Shown: positions 37,463 to 46,619, counted from the first letter of the stretch. The stretch is 64,000 bases of DNA from Alphaproteobacteria bacterium (GCA_021775995.1 JAJFGS010000011.1:124001-188000); one strand, 5' to 3'. Translations and numbers: made by a program. The notes: generated by a model not told the origin, from the sequence alone.

Positions 37463-38335
37463 ATGGCTAAAACAACTTTAAAAGCAGTAAAAAATAAAGA
37501 TGGTAGTAAGAAACAAAATGATGAACACCACGGAATATTTGTTGGCTATCATAAATTAATTCCAAATATCCTGACCTTAACGGCGCTGGCAGCAGGACTA
37601 ACCGCCATTCAATATGCGATGGATGGAAATTGGGGACATGCCGCCATTGCTATTGTTTTGGCAGCCGTTTTAGATATTCTTGATGGCGCAACAGCACGAT
37701 TATTAAACGCTACCAGCTCCTTTGGTGCCCAACTTGATAGCTTTTCTGACTTTCTTGCATTCGGTGTTGCCCCCGCAATGGTTTTATATCTCTGGGTATT
37801 GGAAGAATCGGGGAAAATTGGTTGGATTGCTATGGTTATTTTTGCGGTGGCCTCGGCGATGCGCTTGGCACGTTATAACATTACCCCCACTCCCAAAACT
37901 GGTGTTTGGTCAAAAGGATTTTTTGCCGGTGTGCCTGCCCCCGCAGGGGCGGGTATGGCGTTTCTTCCGCTTTATATATGGTTAATGGCTCCTGAGTTTT
38001 TCGAAAGCTTTGCCGCTGCGAATACATTAGTTGGCATATGGGTTATATTTTGTGCTGGTATGATGGTCAGCAGTATCCCAACATGGTCAACCAAACAAAT
38101 TAAATTAAAATCTAGAATGGCAACGCCCATACTCGCTTTTATCGCGGTTATCATCGCTGCCTTGGTTCAGGCACCATGGCCAACCCTAACCATCATGTCA
38201 CTAACATATGTGGCAACCATACCGTTTTCTATTCGGCATTTTCAAAAAATTGTAAAAGAGAATAAAGAAGAAATTGATTTAGCTGATTTAGCTTTAGGTA
38301 TTTCTGATCATGGTAATCTAAACGAAGAAAAGTAA
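37463..38335 (+). CDS. pssA: CDP-diacylglycerol-serine O-phosphatidyltransferase
   Basis: A 290-residue membrane enzyme with about eight hydrophobic helices. The CDP-alcohol phosphotransferase motif DG-x2-AR-x8-G-x3-D-x3-D is complete (DGATAR ... GAQLDSFSD, about residues 75-97). It makes phosphatidylserine from CDP-diacylglycerol and serine, which Psd then decarboxylates. The N-terminal 25 residues are Lys-rich and variable. Confidence 0.94.
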   Translation: MAKTTLKAVKNKDGSKKQNDEHHGIFVGYHKLIPNILTLTALAAGLTAIQYAMDGNWGHAAIAIVLAAVLDILDGATARLLNATSSFGAQLDSFSDFLAFGVAPAMVLYLWVLEESGKIGWIAMVIFAVASAMRLARYNITPTPKTGVWSKGFFAGVPAPAGAGMAFLPLYIWLMAPEFFESFAAANTLVGIWVIFCAGMMVSSIPTWSTKQIKLKSRMATPILAFIAVIIAALVQAPWPTLTIMSLTYVATIPFSIRHFQKIVKENKEEIDLADLALGISDHGNLNEEK

Positions 38336-38345
38336 GCAGGCTGTT

Positions 38346-38753
38346 TTAACCCATACCACCACTAGGCCCATCATTTAACGTCACAGTATGGTCTTGTGCA
38401 TATTGTTTTTGAATTACTGGCTCAGGCTCTACTTTTGCTGGAGGTGCTTCAAGCTCTACTTTTTTAGTAGCATCAACAACATTTTTGGTTAGGTTTGCTG
38501 CTGCGCCCATTGTGTCTGTTAAAAGGCTTCCTCCTCCTTGATGTTTCATATCAGAAACCGAGGTCAATTTTTGATCTAATGTACGATCGGCTTCGATAGC
38601 AGGCATTTTTACAGTAACGTCTATATCTGGTTGTCGGTTTGGAAAATTATTAACCGCACTAAATTGTCCTGTAGGATCTTCAATAGTTTTCTGCTGAGCG
38701 GGGTCAACCTCTACTTCAAATGTTGGTAATCCAATATTTAAATCATCAACCAT
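38346..38753 (-). CDS. Hypothetical protein
   Basis: A 135-residue protein that I do not recognise. It is hydrophilic and low in complexity, with Pro/Glu-rich parts (EAPPAKVEPEPV), a helical centre (LTDTMGAAANLTKNV) and no signal peptide or membrane helix. Its start overlaps the stop of the larger hypothetical gene upstream by one base (TAATG), so the two are co-expressed and may work together. Confidence 0.5.
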   Translation of the reverse strand: MVDDLNIGLPTFEVEVDPAQQKTIEDPTGQFSAVNNFPNRQPDIDVTVKMPAIEADRTLDQKLTSVSDMKHQGGGSLLTDTMGAAANLTKNVVDATKKVELEAPPAKVEPEPVIQKQYAQDHTVTLNDGPSGGMG

Positions 38754-39517
38754 TATGTGCTCGCCGTTTCTTCATCTTCAAAATTAGGTCCACGAGGACC
38801 ATTCTCAAGACGATTATTCTCTAAACTAGGCCCACCTCTAGGCCCACCTCTAGGCCCACCACCCATACCACCTGGACCTGCTGGCCCTTGACCTCTTTCT
38901 AGGGCAATGGCTCTGTTAAGCTTGGCTTCATTGGCCAATGATTGACCAAAATCTAAAGAGTGTTTAATTCCGGCAGCATTCGTCATCGTTGTCGCAGCAT
39001 CAACCGTGCTTGATTGAACGCCTTTTGTATCTGTAGCTAAACTTTTCATTGAAGCTTTTAACGCACCACTTTTTTCAGATAGGCTACGACCCAATGGTGT
39101 TTGGATAGGCGCTTTTGCAATACGTTTTGTAAGGTCTTCCATCGAAACAGCACCGCGCGCTTTGGCTTCTTTAACGTCAACATTTGAGCTCTTTGATGGG
39201 TTTGTTTTATCTGCTAATAATTGTTCACCTAAATTGGTTGCAATATTCGCGGCAGGAGAAGAGTTCAAAACCCCTTCTGTTACAACATTACCTTCTGGAT
39301 TTCCTTCGGCAAACTTTGCTTCTTGCTCTGCGCCAGCCTTTTTAAAACCTGCATCCGTTGCAGCGCTTTGTTCTTTGGTAACTTCTACCTCTTCAACAGC
39401 CGCCGTTACTTTTGCAGTTTCTTTAATGGCACTTGCTTTTCGTTTTACATCTTCGATAAGCCCTATTGATGCATCATCTGGTAAAGATTCGATGTAGCCA
39501 TCATTTTTTATTGCCAT
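38753..39517 (-). CDS. Hypothetical low-complexity protein
   Basis: A 254-residue protein that I do not recognise. It is rich in Ala, Lys and Glu, probably mostly helical or disordered, with no signal peptide. Near the C-terminus it has a Gly/Pro/Arg-rich run (GGMGGGPRGGPRGGP), encoded by a 12-bp tandem DNA repeat (around 38825-38870). It is coupled to the smaller hypothetical gene downstream. Confidence 0.5.
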   Translation of the reverse strand: MAIKNDGYIESLPDDASIGLIEDVKRKASAIKETAKVTAAVEEVEVTKEQSAATDAGFKKAGAEQEAKFAEGNPEGNVVTEGVLNSSPAANIATNLGEQLLADKTNPSKSSNVDVKEAKARGAVSMEDLTKRIAKAPIQTPLGRSLSEKSGALKASMKSLATDTKGVQSSTVDAATTMTNAAGIKHSLDFGQSLANEAKLNRAIALERGQGPAGPGGMGGGPRGGPRGGPSLENNRLENGPRGPNFEDEETAST

Positions 39518-39682
39518 TTCTCTAACCCCTTAAATTTTCACCCTTAAATAATACTTCCTCATTATATTGGGTTTGTCCTAATATATGCTTAAGACATCCT
39601 CACTATAAGAATACAGAAAAACATGCCCCCAATACAAATCCAGGCATTATTTTGACATAATTTGTATTAATATTGTTTTAAA

Positions 39683-41215
39683 TCAATAGTTTACATTGAT
39701 TTTTTGGTAGCTAAGCGATTCTGCAACATGATTGTCATTAATATCGCCAAAATCGCCCTGTAAGTCAGCAATTGTGCGGGATACACGAATAAGACGATAA
39801 TAGCTCCGTGCCGAGAATTTCATGCGTTCTGCCGCCTTATTGAGCAGATTTTGCGCCGTAGGGCTTAAAACAAACGCACGCTCTAATAATTCACCGCTGG
39901 CATGGGCATTCATACTAATGAGGCTCTCAGAGCCAGAAATCTCTCTAAAGCGCTCTATTTGTGCCTCACGCGCCTTTAAAACACGTTTTGCCACCATTTC
40001 GGAGGACTCACTGACCTCTTTACCCAAATCTGCAACAGAAACAGGCGGCACTTCGATTTGAATATCAATACGATCTAGCAAGGGACCTGATAATTTTGCC
40101 TGATAATCGGAGCCGCATCGTGGGGCTTTCGTACATTCTTGATCGGCAGATCCTAAATAACCACAACGACAAGGATTCATCGCCGCAATAAGTTGGAATC
40201 GCGCAGGATAAGACGCATGATGATTAGCACGTGCGATTAAAGTTTGACCTGTTTCCAAAGGCTGGCGCAATGCCTCTAATGCACCTCGCGAAAATTCTGG
40301 CAGCTCATCCAAAAATAAAACACCGTGATGCGCCAATGATATTTCACCAGGCTTCACTTTATGACCACCACCGATTAAGGCAGGTAAACTTGCTGAATGA
40401 TGAGGGTCACGAAATGGACGTGTTTTCATTAAACCACCTTCAGGCAATGTGCCTGATAAAGAATGTATCATCGACACTTCCAATGCTTCACGCGATGATA
40501 AAGGTGGTAAAATTCCGGGCAAACAGCTTGCTAGCATTGATTTGCCCGACCCGGGCGGCCCGACCATTAATAAATTATGTCCGCCTGCTGCTGTCACTTC
40601 CAGCGCACGCTTCGCTGTTTCTTGTCCCTTCACATTAGCCAAATCAGGTACTTTTATCGCACCACCTTCATCGGCTATTTTTCCAACAGGGCGGTTTAAC
40701 ATTTGTGTGCCCTTAATATGATTAATAAGTTGTAATAAATTATGCGGCGCTAAAATTTGTAAATCATCTCCCGCCCATGCCGCTTCACCACCACATGCCT
40801 CGGGACAAATTAAACTGTTATCATTCGTAGCCGCATGAATAGCCGTCGGCAAAACACCTGTTACACTTCTGATACCTGCATCCAGCGATAACTCGCCCAG
40901 TACCACATAATTTTCCATTTCTAATTTTGGAATAACATCCATTGCCGCCAATAAACCCAGCGCAATAGGAAGGTCGTAATGAGACCCTTCTTTATTGACA
41001 TCGGCTGGTGCCAAATTCACCGTTAAGCGTTTAGCGGGCAACGCAATCCCCAGCGCATGCAGTGCCGCCCGTACTCGTTCTTTACTTTCTGCCACCGCCT
41101 TATCAGGCAAGCCAACAATTGTAAAATTCGGCAAGCCACTAGAAATCTGCACCTGTACATCGACAGGGCGCACATCCACCCCTTGAAACGCTACTGTGTT
41201 AATTTTCGCAGTCAT
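39683..41215 (-). CDS. YifB/ComM family Mg-chelatase-like AAA+ ATPase
   Basis: A 510-residue protein. It has the N-terminal ChlI fold with VQISSGLPNFTIVGLPDKAVAESKER-type sequence (first 60 residues), Walker A GPPGSGKS, Walker B LFLDELPEF, the segment MNPCRCGYLG (Cys pair) and a C-terminal helical domain with RSYYRLIRVSRTIADL. ComM relatives are helicases that extend heteroduplex DNA during natural transformation, though the gene is also found in non-competent species. It is a single-gene unit divergent from the next gene. Confidence 0.93.
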   Translation of the reverse strand: MTAKINTVAFQGVDVRPVDVQVQISSGLPNFTIVGLPDKAVAESKERVRAALHALGIALPAKRLTVNLAPADVNKEGSHYDLPIALGLLAAMDVIPKLEMENYVVLGELSLDAGIRSVTGVLPTAIHAATNDNSLICPEACGGEAAWAGDDLQILAPHNLLQLINHIKGTQMLNRPVGKIADEGGAIKVPDLANVKGQETAKRALEVTAAGGHNLLMVGPPGSGKSMLASCLPGILPPLSSREALEVSMIHSLSGTLPEGGLMKTRPFRDPHHSASLPALIGGGHKVKPGEISLAHHGVLFLDELPEFSRGALEALRQPLETGQTLIARANHHASYPARFQLIAAMNPCRCGYLGSADQECTKAPRCGSDYQAKLSGPLLDRIDIQIEVPPVSVADLGKEVSESSEMVAKRVLKAREAQIERFREISGSESLISMNAHASGELLERAFVLSPTAQNLLNKAAERMKFSARSYYRLIRVSRTIADLQGDFGDINDNHVAESLSYQKINVNY

Positions 41216-41314
41216 TTTATTCCTCTACCCCCTTTATTGCATAGAAACGACAAGAACAAAAGAGAAACATATTCATCATTTGATTGTAAACTAACTAATA
41301 TGCTACTTTTTATT

Positions 41315-41932
41315 ATGGTAAAATTATTCCACGCAAGCCCTGTACCGCTCTCTACAGATATCTTAGAGCCACGCACCTCCATGAAAGTTAATGGTAAAGA
41401 AGGTGCTTATTTATTTGCCGCAAGCGATAAACAACATGCCCTGACCTATACAATTACCAAGGGTATACGCTTAATGAATGCGCATGTTGATGAAACAGGC
41501 AGACAAATTCTTGTGATTGATGCTGAAAAGAAAATAGGAGATCCTGTTTTAAACGGAGAAATATATAATTTTGAATCTGATAATTTTGAGCAAGCTGTAT
41601 TCGGCGGCAAACTTTCTAACCAATGGGTTAGCACACAAAACCTCAATTTAGAACAGACCGACAAACGGCAAATTACTTCCCTAAATGATATCATGAAAGA
41701 AGGGGTTCAGATTTTTCAAATAGGAGATTCACCCAATTTCACTGCCGCTACACTTCATAACGCCTGCTTTGATTCTCAAACTGACATATATGATCTATTA
41801 CAAGAACAGCTATCTCTAGGTAATGTGAAGTGGATGAATCAAGAAAGAAGCATTAACCCAAATAACCCTTTTCCCACTAACAAAGTCGCCCAAAATAGCC
41901 AATTTGGCGTAAATATAACCCCCTCCCCCTAA
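41315..41932 (+). CDS. Hypothetical protein, possible ADP-ribosyltransferase-like fold
   Basis: A 205-residue protein using the ATG at 41315; the open frame extends upstream, but it overlaps yifB there. The N-terminus KLFHASPVPL followed by LEPRTSM and GAYLFAASDKQHALTYT resembles the first part of small ADP-ribosyltransferase-like proteins (His-Gly/Ala-Ser/Thr, then a Phe-Ala strand and an Ala-rich helix). A catalytic Glu cannot be assigned. There is no signal peptide. The assignment is a weak pattern match only. Confidence 0.45.
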   Translation: MVKLFHASPVPLSTDILEPRTSMKVNGKEGAYLFAASDKQHALTYTITKGIRLMNAHVDETGRQILVIDAEKKIGDPVLNGEIYNFESDNFEQAVFGGKLSNQWVSTQNLNLEQTDKRQITSLNDIMKEGVQIFQIGDSPNFTAATLHNACFDSQTDIYDLLQEQLSLGNVKWMNQERSINPNNPFPTNKVAQNSQFGVNITPSP

Positions 41933-41998
41933 TTTTAACGATTTGGTAATTTTTGCTTAACGGCTTCTTCATATTTTTCGTTTAAAAATGGAGCTTAA

Positions 41999-42023
41999 GA
42001 GGCGGTACTCCAATGTCCGCCTC
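41999..42023 (+). terminator. GC-rich hairpin between two hypothetical genes
   Basis: A 7-bp stem GAGGCGG/CCGCCTC with an 11-nt loop is followed by ATATTTA. It lies 66 bp after the preceding stop and before the next start. It may be a weak terminator or a leader hairpin. Confidence 0.4.
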
Positions 42024-42058
42024 ATATTTAGGGAATGAAAAACAAAAAGGGCAATCTA

Positions 42059-42688
42059 ATGTTAGGAACAATGACACAAGATCAGTTTGAGCAAATGAGA
42101 CAACAACTCATTGTGCCTCTGGCTGTATCAGATATTTTATTCCATGAACTTAAGATAGAACCAGACATGCAATATGGTCTTCATATGGCATTAAGTGAAA
42201 TCGATCCTGACTCCGCTTTATTGGCAATTGCTCTTTGCACACGCGATATAGCTATCAAAACAAAACATCGCGCATCAATCGCTTCAGCACTTGAAAAAGA
42301 GGCCAGTGAAATTTTGGAAGACTATGGTCCAAAATGGTTACGTCATAATTTAAACGCACCTATTCCATCGCATGTTTACGAAGAAATGCTTGATACTGTA
42401 CCAGAGGATTTAGAAGCCTTGGCCGATCTTATGGATGCGCTTCATTCTGATTTGGATGAAGAAGAAACACCCATTGCTGCGTTACTAAAACTTTTGTCCA
42501 TCCAAGCGCGCGCTCATATGGAGATTGCAGATTTTGTTCTGTCAGAAATAGCCTACGAAAAACAATCAGACAAAGAAAAAAGTACAGGGCCTAGCTTTGG
42601 ATATGCTTCTCACAAAGAAGAACCAAAAAAAGTAGAGACGCGCTTTGTTGGTGACAACATCATCGTTTTTCCAGGGGCAGTGCAGTAA
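42059..42688 (+). CDS. Hypothetical protein
   Basis: A 209-residue acidic, mostly helical protein that I do not recognise. The ATG at 42059 has an AGGG nine bases upstream; an in-frame ATG at 42035 would have its purine-rich site too close. Segments such as SEIDPDSALLAIALCTRDIAI and a Glu/Asp-rich middle suggest a cytoplasmic helical bundle. It is convergent with the HIT gene, with one base between stops. Confidence 0.55.
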   Translation: MLGTMTQDQFEQMRQQLIVPLAVSDILFHELKIEPDMQYGLHMALSEIDPDSALLAIALCTRDIAIKTKHRASIASALEKEASEILEDYGPKWLRHNLNAPIPSHVYEEMLDTVPEDLEALADLMDALHSDLDEEETPIAALLKLLSIQARAHMEIADFVLSEIAYEKQSDKEKSTGPSFGYASHKEEPKKVETRFVGDNIIVFPGAVQ

Positions 42689-42689
42689 T

Positions 42690-43046
42690 CTAACTCACCA
42701 TCCTACCAACAGGCTCGCCACCTAAAAGATGCATGTGAAAATGTGGTACTTCTTGTCCACCAAATTCACCCGAATTCGCGATGCTACGAAAACCATTTTC
42801 ATTTAAACCTTCATCCTCGGCAATTCTCGCAATGGCCTTATAAAAACCTACAATTTCATCTGTATTTGCATTGGTACTAAAATCTACCAAATCCATATAT
42901 TTGCCTTTTGGAATCACAAGAATATGGGTTTTCTTTTGCGGCGCAATATCACGAAAAGCCAACACGTAGTCATCTTCATAAACTTTGTTACACGGGATAT
43001 CGCCGTTTAAAATTTTCGCAAAAATGTTGTTTTCATCATAAGTCAT
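42690..43046 (-). CDS. HIT family protein (HINT-like)
   Basis: A 118-residue histidine triad protein. It starts NIFAKILNGDIPCNKVYEDD and has VPHFHMHLLGG near the C-terminus, where the HxHxH triad carries the catalytic histidines. HINT proteins hydrolyse AMP-lysine and other phosphoramidates. Its length is normal. It is divergent from hisA, a common neighbourhood for this gene in Alphaproteobacteria. Confidence 0.94.
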   Translation of the reverse strand: MTYDENNIFAKILNGDIPCNKVYEDDYVLAFRDIAPQKKTHILVIPKGKYMDLVDFSTNANTDEIVGFYKAIARIAEDEGLNENGFRSIANSGEFGGQEVPHFHMHLLGGEPVGRMVS

Positions 43047-43108
43047 TTCATTTCATCCCAATTTATTTTATACAATATTATCGTAAGACAAATGAGAACG
43101 ATAAGATA

Positions 43109-43831
43109 ATGATTATTTATCCTGCTATTGATTTAAAAGATGGAAATTGTGTCCGCCTTCATAAAGGCGTAATGGAATCTGAAACCATCTATAATGAAAA
43201 TCCAGCCGCTCAGGCCGCTGAATTTGCGAAAGCTGGCTTCTCGTGGATCCATATTGTTGACTTGAATGGTGCCATAGAAGGCAAACCCGTCAACGAAACC
43301 GCGGTTAAGGATATCTTAGACGCTACCGATCTGCCCCTTCAACTTGGCGGCGGTATACGTTCCCTTGAACAAATTGAAAACTGGCTTCAGGCAGGCGTTA
43401 GCCGTGTTATTTTAGGCACTATGGCTGTTAAAAATCCTGAGCTCATGATTAAGGCTTGCGCACTTTTTCCTGATCAAATTGTTCTTGGATTAGATGCGTA
43501 CGGTATGGATGTCGCCACCGAGGGCTGGGTTGAAAAATCGGGTCAAAGCCTATTGGACATTATCGAACAATATCGAGATTGTGGCCTAAATCACATCATT
43601 TACACTGATATTAACCGTGATGGTACAGGTGAGGGGCTTAACATGGAAAGCACTATTCAGTTGGCTAAAAATACAACGATTCCCGTTATTGCCTCTGGTG
43701 GTGTTGGCTCTCTCGCTGATGTAGAGGCGGTCAAAACCGCAGAAAAACAGGGAGTTACCGGCATGATAATCGGCAAAGCTCTTTATGATGGACGTATTGA
43801 CCCACTTGATGCCCTGAAAATTGCAGCATAA
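43109..43831 (+). CDS. hisA: Phosphoribosylformimino-5-aminoimidazole carboxamide ribotide isomerase
   Basis: A 240-residue TIM-barrel enzyme of histidine synthesis. It starts MIIYPAIDLKDGNCVRL with catalytic Asp8, and has GGGIRS, YTDINRDGTGEG with the second catalytic Asp, and ASGGVGSLAD phosphate-binding loops. The ATG at 43109 gives the standard family N-terminus; the frame is open further upstream but overlaps the HIT gene. hisE follows after 12 bp. The usual partners hisH and hisF are not adjacent. Confidence 0.96.
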   Translation: MIIYPAIDLKDGNCVRLHKGVMESETIYNENPAAQAAEFAKAGFSWIHIVDLNGAIEGKPVNETAVKDILDATDLPLQLGGGIRSLEQIENWLQAGVSRVILGTMAVKNPELMIKACALFPDQIVLGLDAYGMDVATEGWVEKSGQSLLDIIEQYRDCGLNHIIYTDINRDGTGEGLNMESTIQLAKNTTIPVIASGGVGSLADVEAVKTAEKQGVTGMIIGKALYDGRIDPLDALKIAA

Positions 43832-43843
43832 AGGAACTTGAAG

Positions 43844-44164
43844 ATGAATAACCATATCCTAAATAAACTTTTTCAAACAATTGAAGACCGAAAGGGCGCG
43901 GATCCAAAAGACTCTTACGTAGCTTCATTATTTGACCAAGGCACAGCCAAAATAGCCGAAAAGATTGGTGAAGAAGCAACAGAAACCGTTATTGAGGTCA
44001 TCAAAGGTGATAAAGAAAAATTAGCGCAAGAATCAGCAGATCTTATTTTTCATTTAATGATTTCGTGGAGTGACGCAGGACTAAAACCCAATGATATTTT
44101 TAAAGTTTTGGAAAGCCGTGAAGGTATTAGCGGACACGAAGAAAAAGAAAGTCGTGAAAAATAA
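43844..44164 (+). CDS. hisE: Phosphoribosyl-ATP diphosphatase
   Basis: A 106-residue enzyme for the second step of histidine synthesis. It has the MazG-like helical motif with KIGEEATETVIE and an ESADLIFHL metal-binding helix. The ATG at 43844 has AAGGA (43831-43835) at a good distance and is preferred over the in-frame TTG at 43838. It is in an operon with hisA and is followed directly by a double-hairpin repeat that could end transcription. Confidence 0.94.
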   Translation: MNNHILNKLFQTIEDRKGADPKDSYVASLFDQGTAKIAEKIGEEATETVIEVIKGDKEKLAQESADLIFHLMISWSDAGLKPNDIFKVLESREGISGHEEKESREK

Positions 44165-44176
44165 CCTAAAAAAAAC

Positions 44177-44241
44177 GTAACCCCGCACTTGTTGCGGGGT
44201 CTTAATATATATAAAAGACCCCGTTATAAAAACGGGGTTAC
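44177..44241. repeat. GTAACCCC palindromic repeat, copy 1 (likely terminator)
   Basis: A composite palindrome made of two GC-rich hairpins: CCCCGCA/TGCGGGG, then CCCCGTT/AACGGGG, with GTAACC at one end and GGTTAC at the other. It lies between hisE and the convergent acetyltransferase, so it could terminate both. Related copies lie at 55081-55148 and 56033-56100. Confidence 0.8.
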
Positions 44242-44248
44242 AACTTCT

Positions 44249-44812
44249 CTATTCAAATAATTTTGGATTAATGACTTTATAATAAAATCTACTTTGAATG
44301 GTTTTGTTATTAGCACGAACAGAAAATGGGTGTGTCCCAAAATGCTTGTAACCAAGGGTTTCATATAGATGTATAGCACCCTCCATCGTTTCTCGAACGT
44401 CTAGATTAATAACCGCATAACCATCAGCAATGGATTTTTTTTCAACTTCTTCAAGTAACATTTTTGCCAAGCCATAGCCTCGTGCCCATGGTGCAACGAA
44501 CTGTGTTGTTAGCGTTACTGTATGACCTTGCGCTTCATTGTTTTTCGGGGGCAAAACAACTTGCGTTGTACCACATATTGTATCATCTAACCTTGCAACA
44601 AATAATTCTCTTGTTGGAGCGGTAACAACACCGTTCCAATAATTTTCTAAAATCTCACGAGAGGGTAAATTAACCCAACCAAAACCACCACCATCCTTAA
44701 TGGCAGCGTCTGTCGCATCACAAAGATCGTTTAAATCATTTTTCGATAGCGCTTCTGCTACAAACTCAACACCAACACTTGGTTCATGATTTACTTTTGA
44801 TTGTTCACTCAT
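44249..44812 (-). CDS. GNAT family N-acetyltransferase
   Basis: A 187-residue protein started at the ATG at 44812, which has AAGGG seven bases upstream; a longer frame to 44860 lacks such a site. Motif A is seen in TTQFVAPWARGYGLAKMLLEEVE (acetyl-CoA loop R/G-x-x-G-x-G/A type) and the C-terminal YETLGYKHFGTHPF is typical. The substrate is unknown. It is divergent from hisD. Confidence 0.85.
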   Translation of the reverse strand: MSEQSKVNHEPSVGVEFVAEALSKNDLNDLCDATDAAIKDGGGFGWVNLPSREILENYWNGVVTAPTRELFVARLDDTICGTTQVVLPPKNNEAQGHTVTLTTQFVAPWARGYGLAKMLLEEVEKKSIADGYAVINLDVRETMEGAIHLYETLGYKHFGTHPFSVRANNKTIQSRFYYKVINPKLFE

Positions 44813-44926
44813 GTATTTACCCTTAATTTTGCCCGTATAATGATTATAATCCTTAATCACTAAGAATTGCTAAATATCAGTAAAGATGCTTTAAAAACAA
44901 GGCTAAATTATGAGGAAATTGAAATA

Positions 44927-46234
44927 ATGAGCATTGGTTTTTATCGTCTATCTGAACTTGATATGAAAACAAAAGCACGTCTTATGCGCCGCTCAGAAGC
45001 CAATATTGACGCCGTTATAGCACAAGTTCAACCCATTATTGAAGATGTTCGACAAAATGGTGATGACGCTTTGCTACGATATGCCGCTAAATTCGATAAA
45101 GCCGAGCTGAAAGACCTAAAAGTTACCGAACAGGAATTCATTGAGGCGCGGAAAACTCTTGATCCGGCTGTTAAAGCCGCCATTGATCATTGTTCAGATA
45201 ATGTCCGTAAATTCCACGCTGAACAAATGAATCGGGTCGAAAAAGACCGTGAATGGATGGTTGAAATTGAAAAAGGTGTCTTTGCAGGAGAAAAAATCAC
45301 CCCCATCAGCTCGGTTGGTCTGTACGTGCCTGGTGGAAAGAACCAATATCCCTCTGCTGTCTATATGCTCGGCATCCCCGCAACACTCGCTGGCGTGCCC
45401 CAAATACAAATCGTAACGCCATCACGATCTGATGGTAAAATCGGGGACGCCTTACTTTATGCCGCTGAGGTTTCAGGCATTAAAGACATCTATAAGGTAG
45501 GTGGGGCGCAAGCTATAGCCGCACTTGCTTACGGTACTCATTCTGTTCCAGCGGTAAAAAAAGTGGTTGGGCCGGGTTCGCCCTATGTTGCCGCCGCCAA
45601 ACAACTCTTAAGCGGTATCATTGACGCAGGCATGCCAGCAGGGCCAACAGACGCCCTTATTCTGTGTGATGAAACTGCAAATCCTCACAACACAGTACTC
45701 GATGTCCTCAATGAGGCAGAGCATGGTGATGACTCCGCCGCACTCCTTGTGACTCATGATAAAAAATTAGCGCAATACGTACACCAAAACTTGCCAGACG
45801 CGATTAACGCACTTCCTAATCCGCAGAAAGACTGGCTGATCAGTAATATGGCAGCTTATAGCGGCGTGGTTTTAACAGACTCTATGAAAGAATCTATCGC
45901 TTTTTGTAATGAATATGCCGCAGAGCATATCTTGGTAAAAGTCGGTAATCCTGATGAAATCGTACCACAAATTAAAAATGCGGGTGAAATCTTAATAGGG
46001 GAATATACCCCCAATTCCTTTGGTAATTATGGAATCGGCGTCAACCATGTTCTACCGACGGGTGGTAAAGCCCATACCTACAGCTGTACGTCTGTTTGGG
46101 ATTTTCTAAAGCGCACTTCGCTTTCTCGCATGACAGAGGAGGGCTTTCACGGTTTAAAAGACAGCGTCACTGCCCTCACGGACTATGAAGGTTTCCCCGC
46201 CCACGGTAATGTGATTAGAAATAGAAAAATTTAA
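44927..46234 (+). CDS. hisD: Histidinol dehydrogenase
   Basis: A 435-residue zinc enzyme carrying out the last two steps of histidine synthesis (histidinol to histidine, two NAD+). It has the family blocks PGGKNQYPSAVYM, KVGGAQAIAALAYGT, GPGSPYVAAAK, DAGMPAGPTDALI, NEAEHGDDSAAL and SYCTSVWDF-like sequence (YSCTSVWDF) near the end. The ATG at 44927 with GAGGA upstream gives the normal start. It is a single gene here, separate from hisA-hisE and hisB. Confidence 0.96.
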   Translation: MSIGFYRLSELDMKTKARLMRRSEANIDAVIAQVQPIIEDVRQNGDDALLRYAAKFDKAELKDLKVTEQEFIEARKTLDPAVKAAIDHCSDNVRKFHAEQMNRVEKDREWMVEIEKGVFAGEKITPISSVGLYVPGGKNQYPSAVYMLGIPATLAGVPQIQIVTPSRSDGKIGDALLYAAEVSGIKDIYKVGGAQAIAALAYGTHSVPAVKKVVGPGSPYVAAAKQLLSGIIDAGMPAGPTDALILCDETANPHNTVLDVLNEAEHGDDSAALLVTHDKKLAQYVHQNLPDAINALPNPQKDWLISNMAAYSGVVLTDSMKESIAFCNEYAAEHILVKVGNPDEIVPQIKNAGEILIGEYTPNSFGNYGIGVNHVLPTGGKAHTYSCTSVWDFLKRTSLSRMTEEGFHGLKDSVTALTDYEGFPAHGNVIRNRKI

Positions 46235-46310
46235 TTATTTGTTGACGGCGAATCAGTAAAATGATTCCATGGTCATTAGGTGGTAGCGATGCTGCCCAAA
46301 TGTTTACCTA

Positions 46311-46430
46311 CTATTTACGCTTCGGTTTACATTCGCTAGGTTTAGACCGTCTATGAGGTTTCACAGGCACGGTTTTAGGCCCAGGCTTTTTGCCAGGTCT
46401 AACCTGGCGAGGTTTTTTAGAACATGTCAT
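46311..46430 (-). CDS. Small Lys/Arg/Pro-rich ORF (39 aa)
   Basis: A 40-codon frame on the minus strand with GAGGAG eight to thirteen bases before the ATG. The product starts MTCSKKPRQVRPGKKPGPKT and ends KPKRK; it is extremely basic, Pro-rich, and has two cysteines. It lies alone in the 385-bp gap between hisD and hisB. A clear ribosome site and strongly biased composition favour a real gene, but there is no family match I can name. It could be a small RNA- or nucleic-acid-binding protein. Confidence 0.45.
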   Translation of the reverse strand: MTCSKKPRQVRPGKKPGPKTVPVKPHRRSKPSECKPKRK

Positions 46431-46619
46431 TGTTCATACTCCTCTATTATTAACTGGAAAAGCCAGTCTCTTCAGCACGCACCATGCGCCCTTGCAATTA
46501 CACAAGCACAAGCCAAAAATAATAAAAAGCGGACAGCAAAGCTACCGTCTTAATTTTCTTCGATTCCATAATGAGAGTCAATGAAGCTAGTTAACAAAAT
46601 GCTATATTGTGGATAAAAG

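Noticed and set aside
41057-41314. N-terminal extension of the gene at 41315
   Set aside because: The extension overlaps the conserved N-terminal coding part of yifB on the other strand and has no ribosome site.
42908-43108. N-terminal extension of hisA
   Set aside because: It overlaps the HIT gene, and HisA normally starts at MIIYPAIDL, which is the ATG at 43109.
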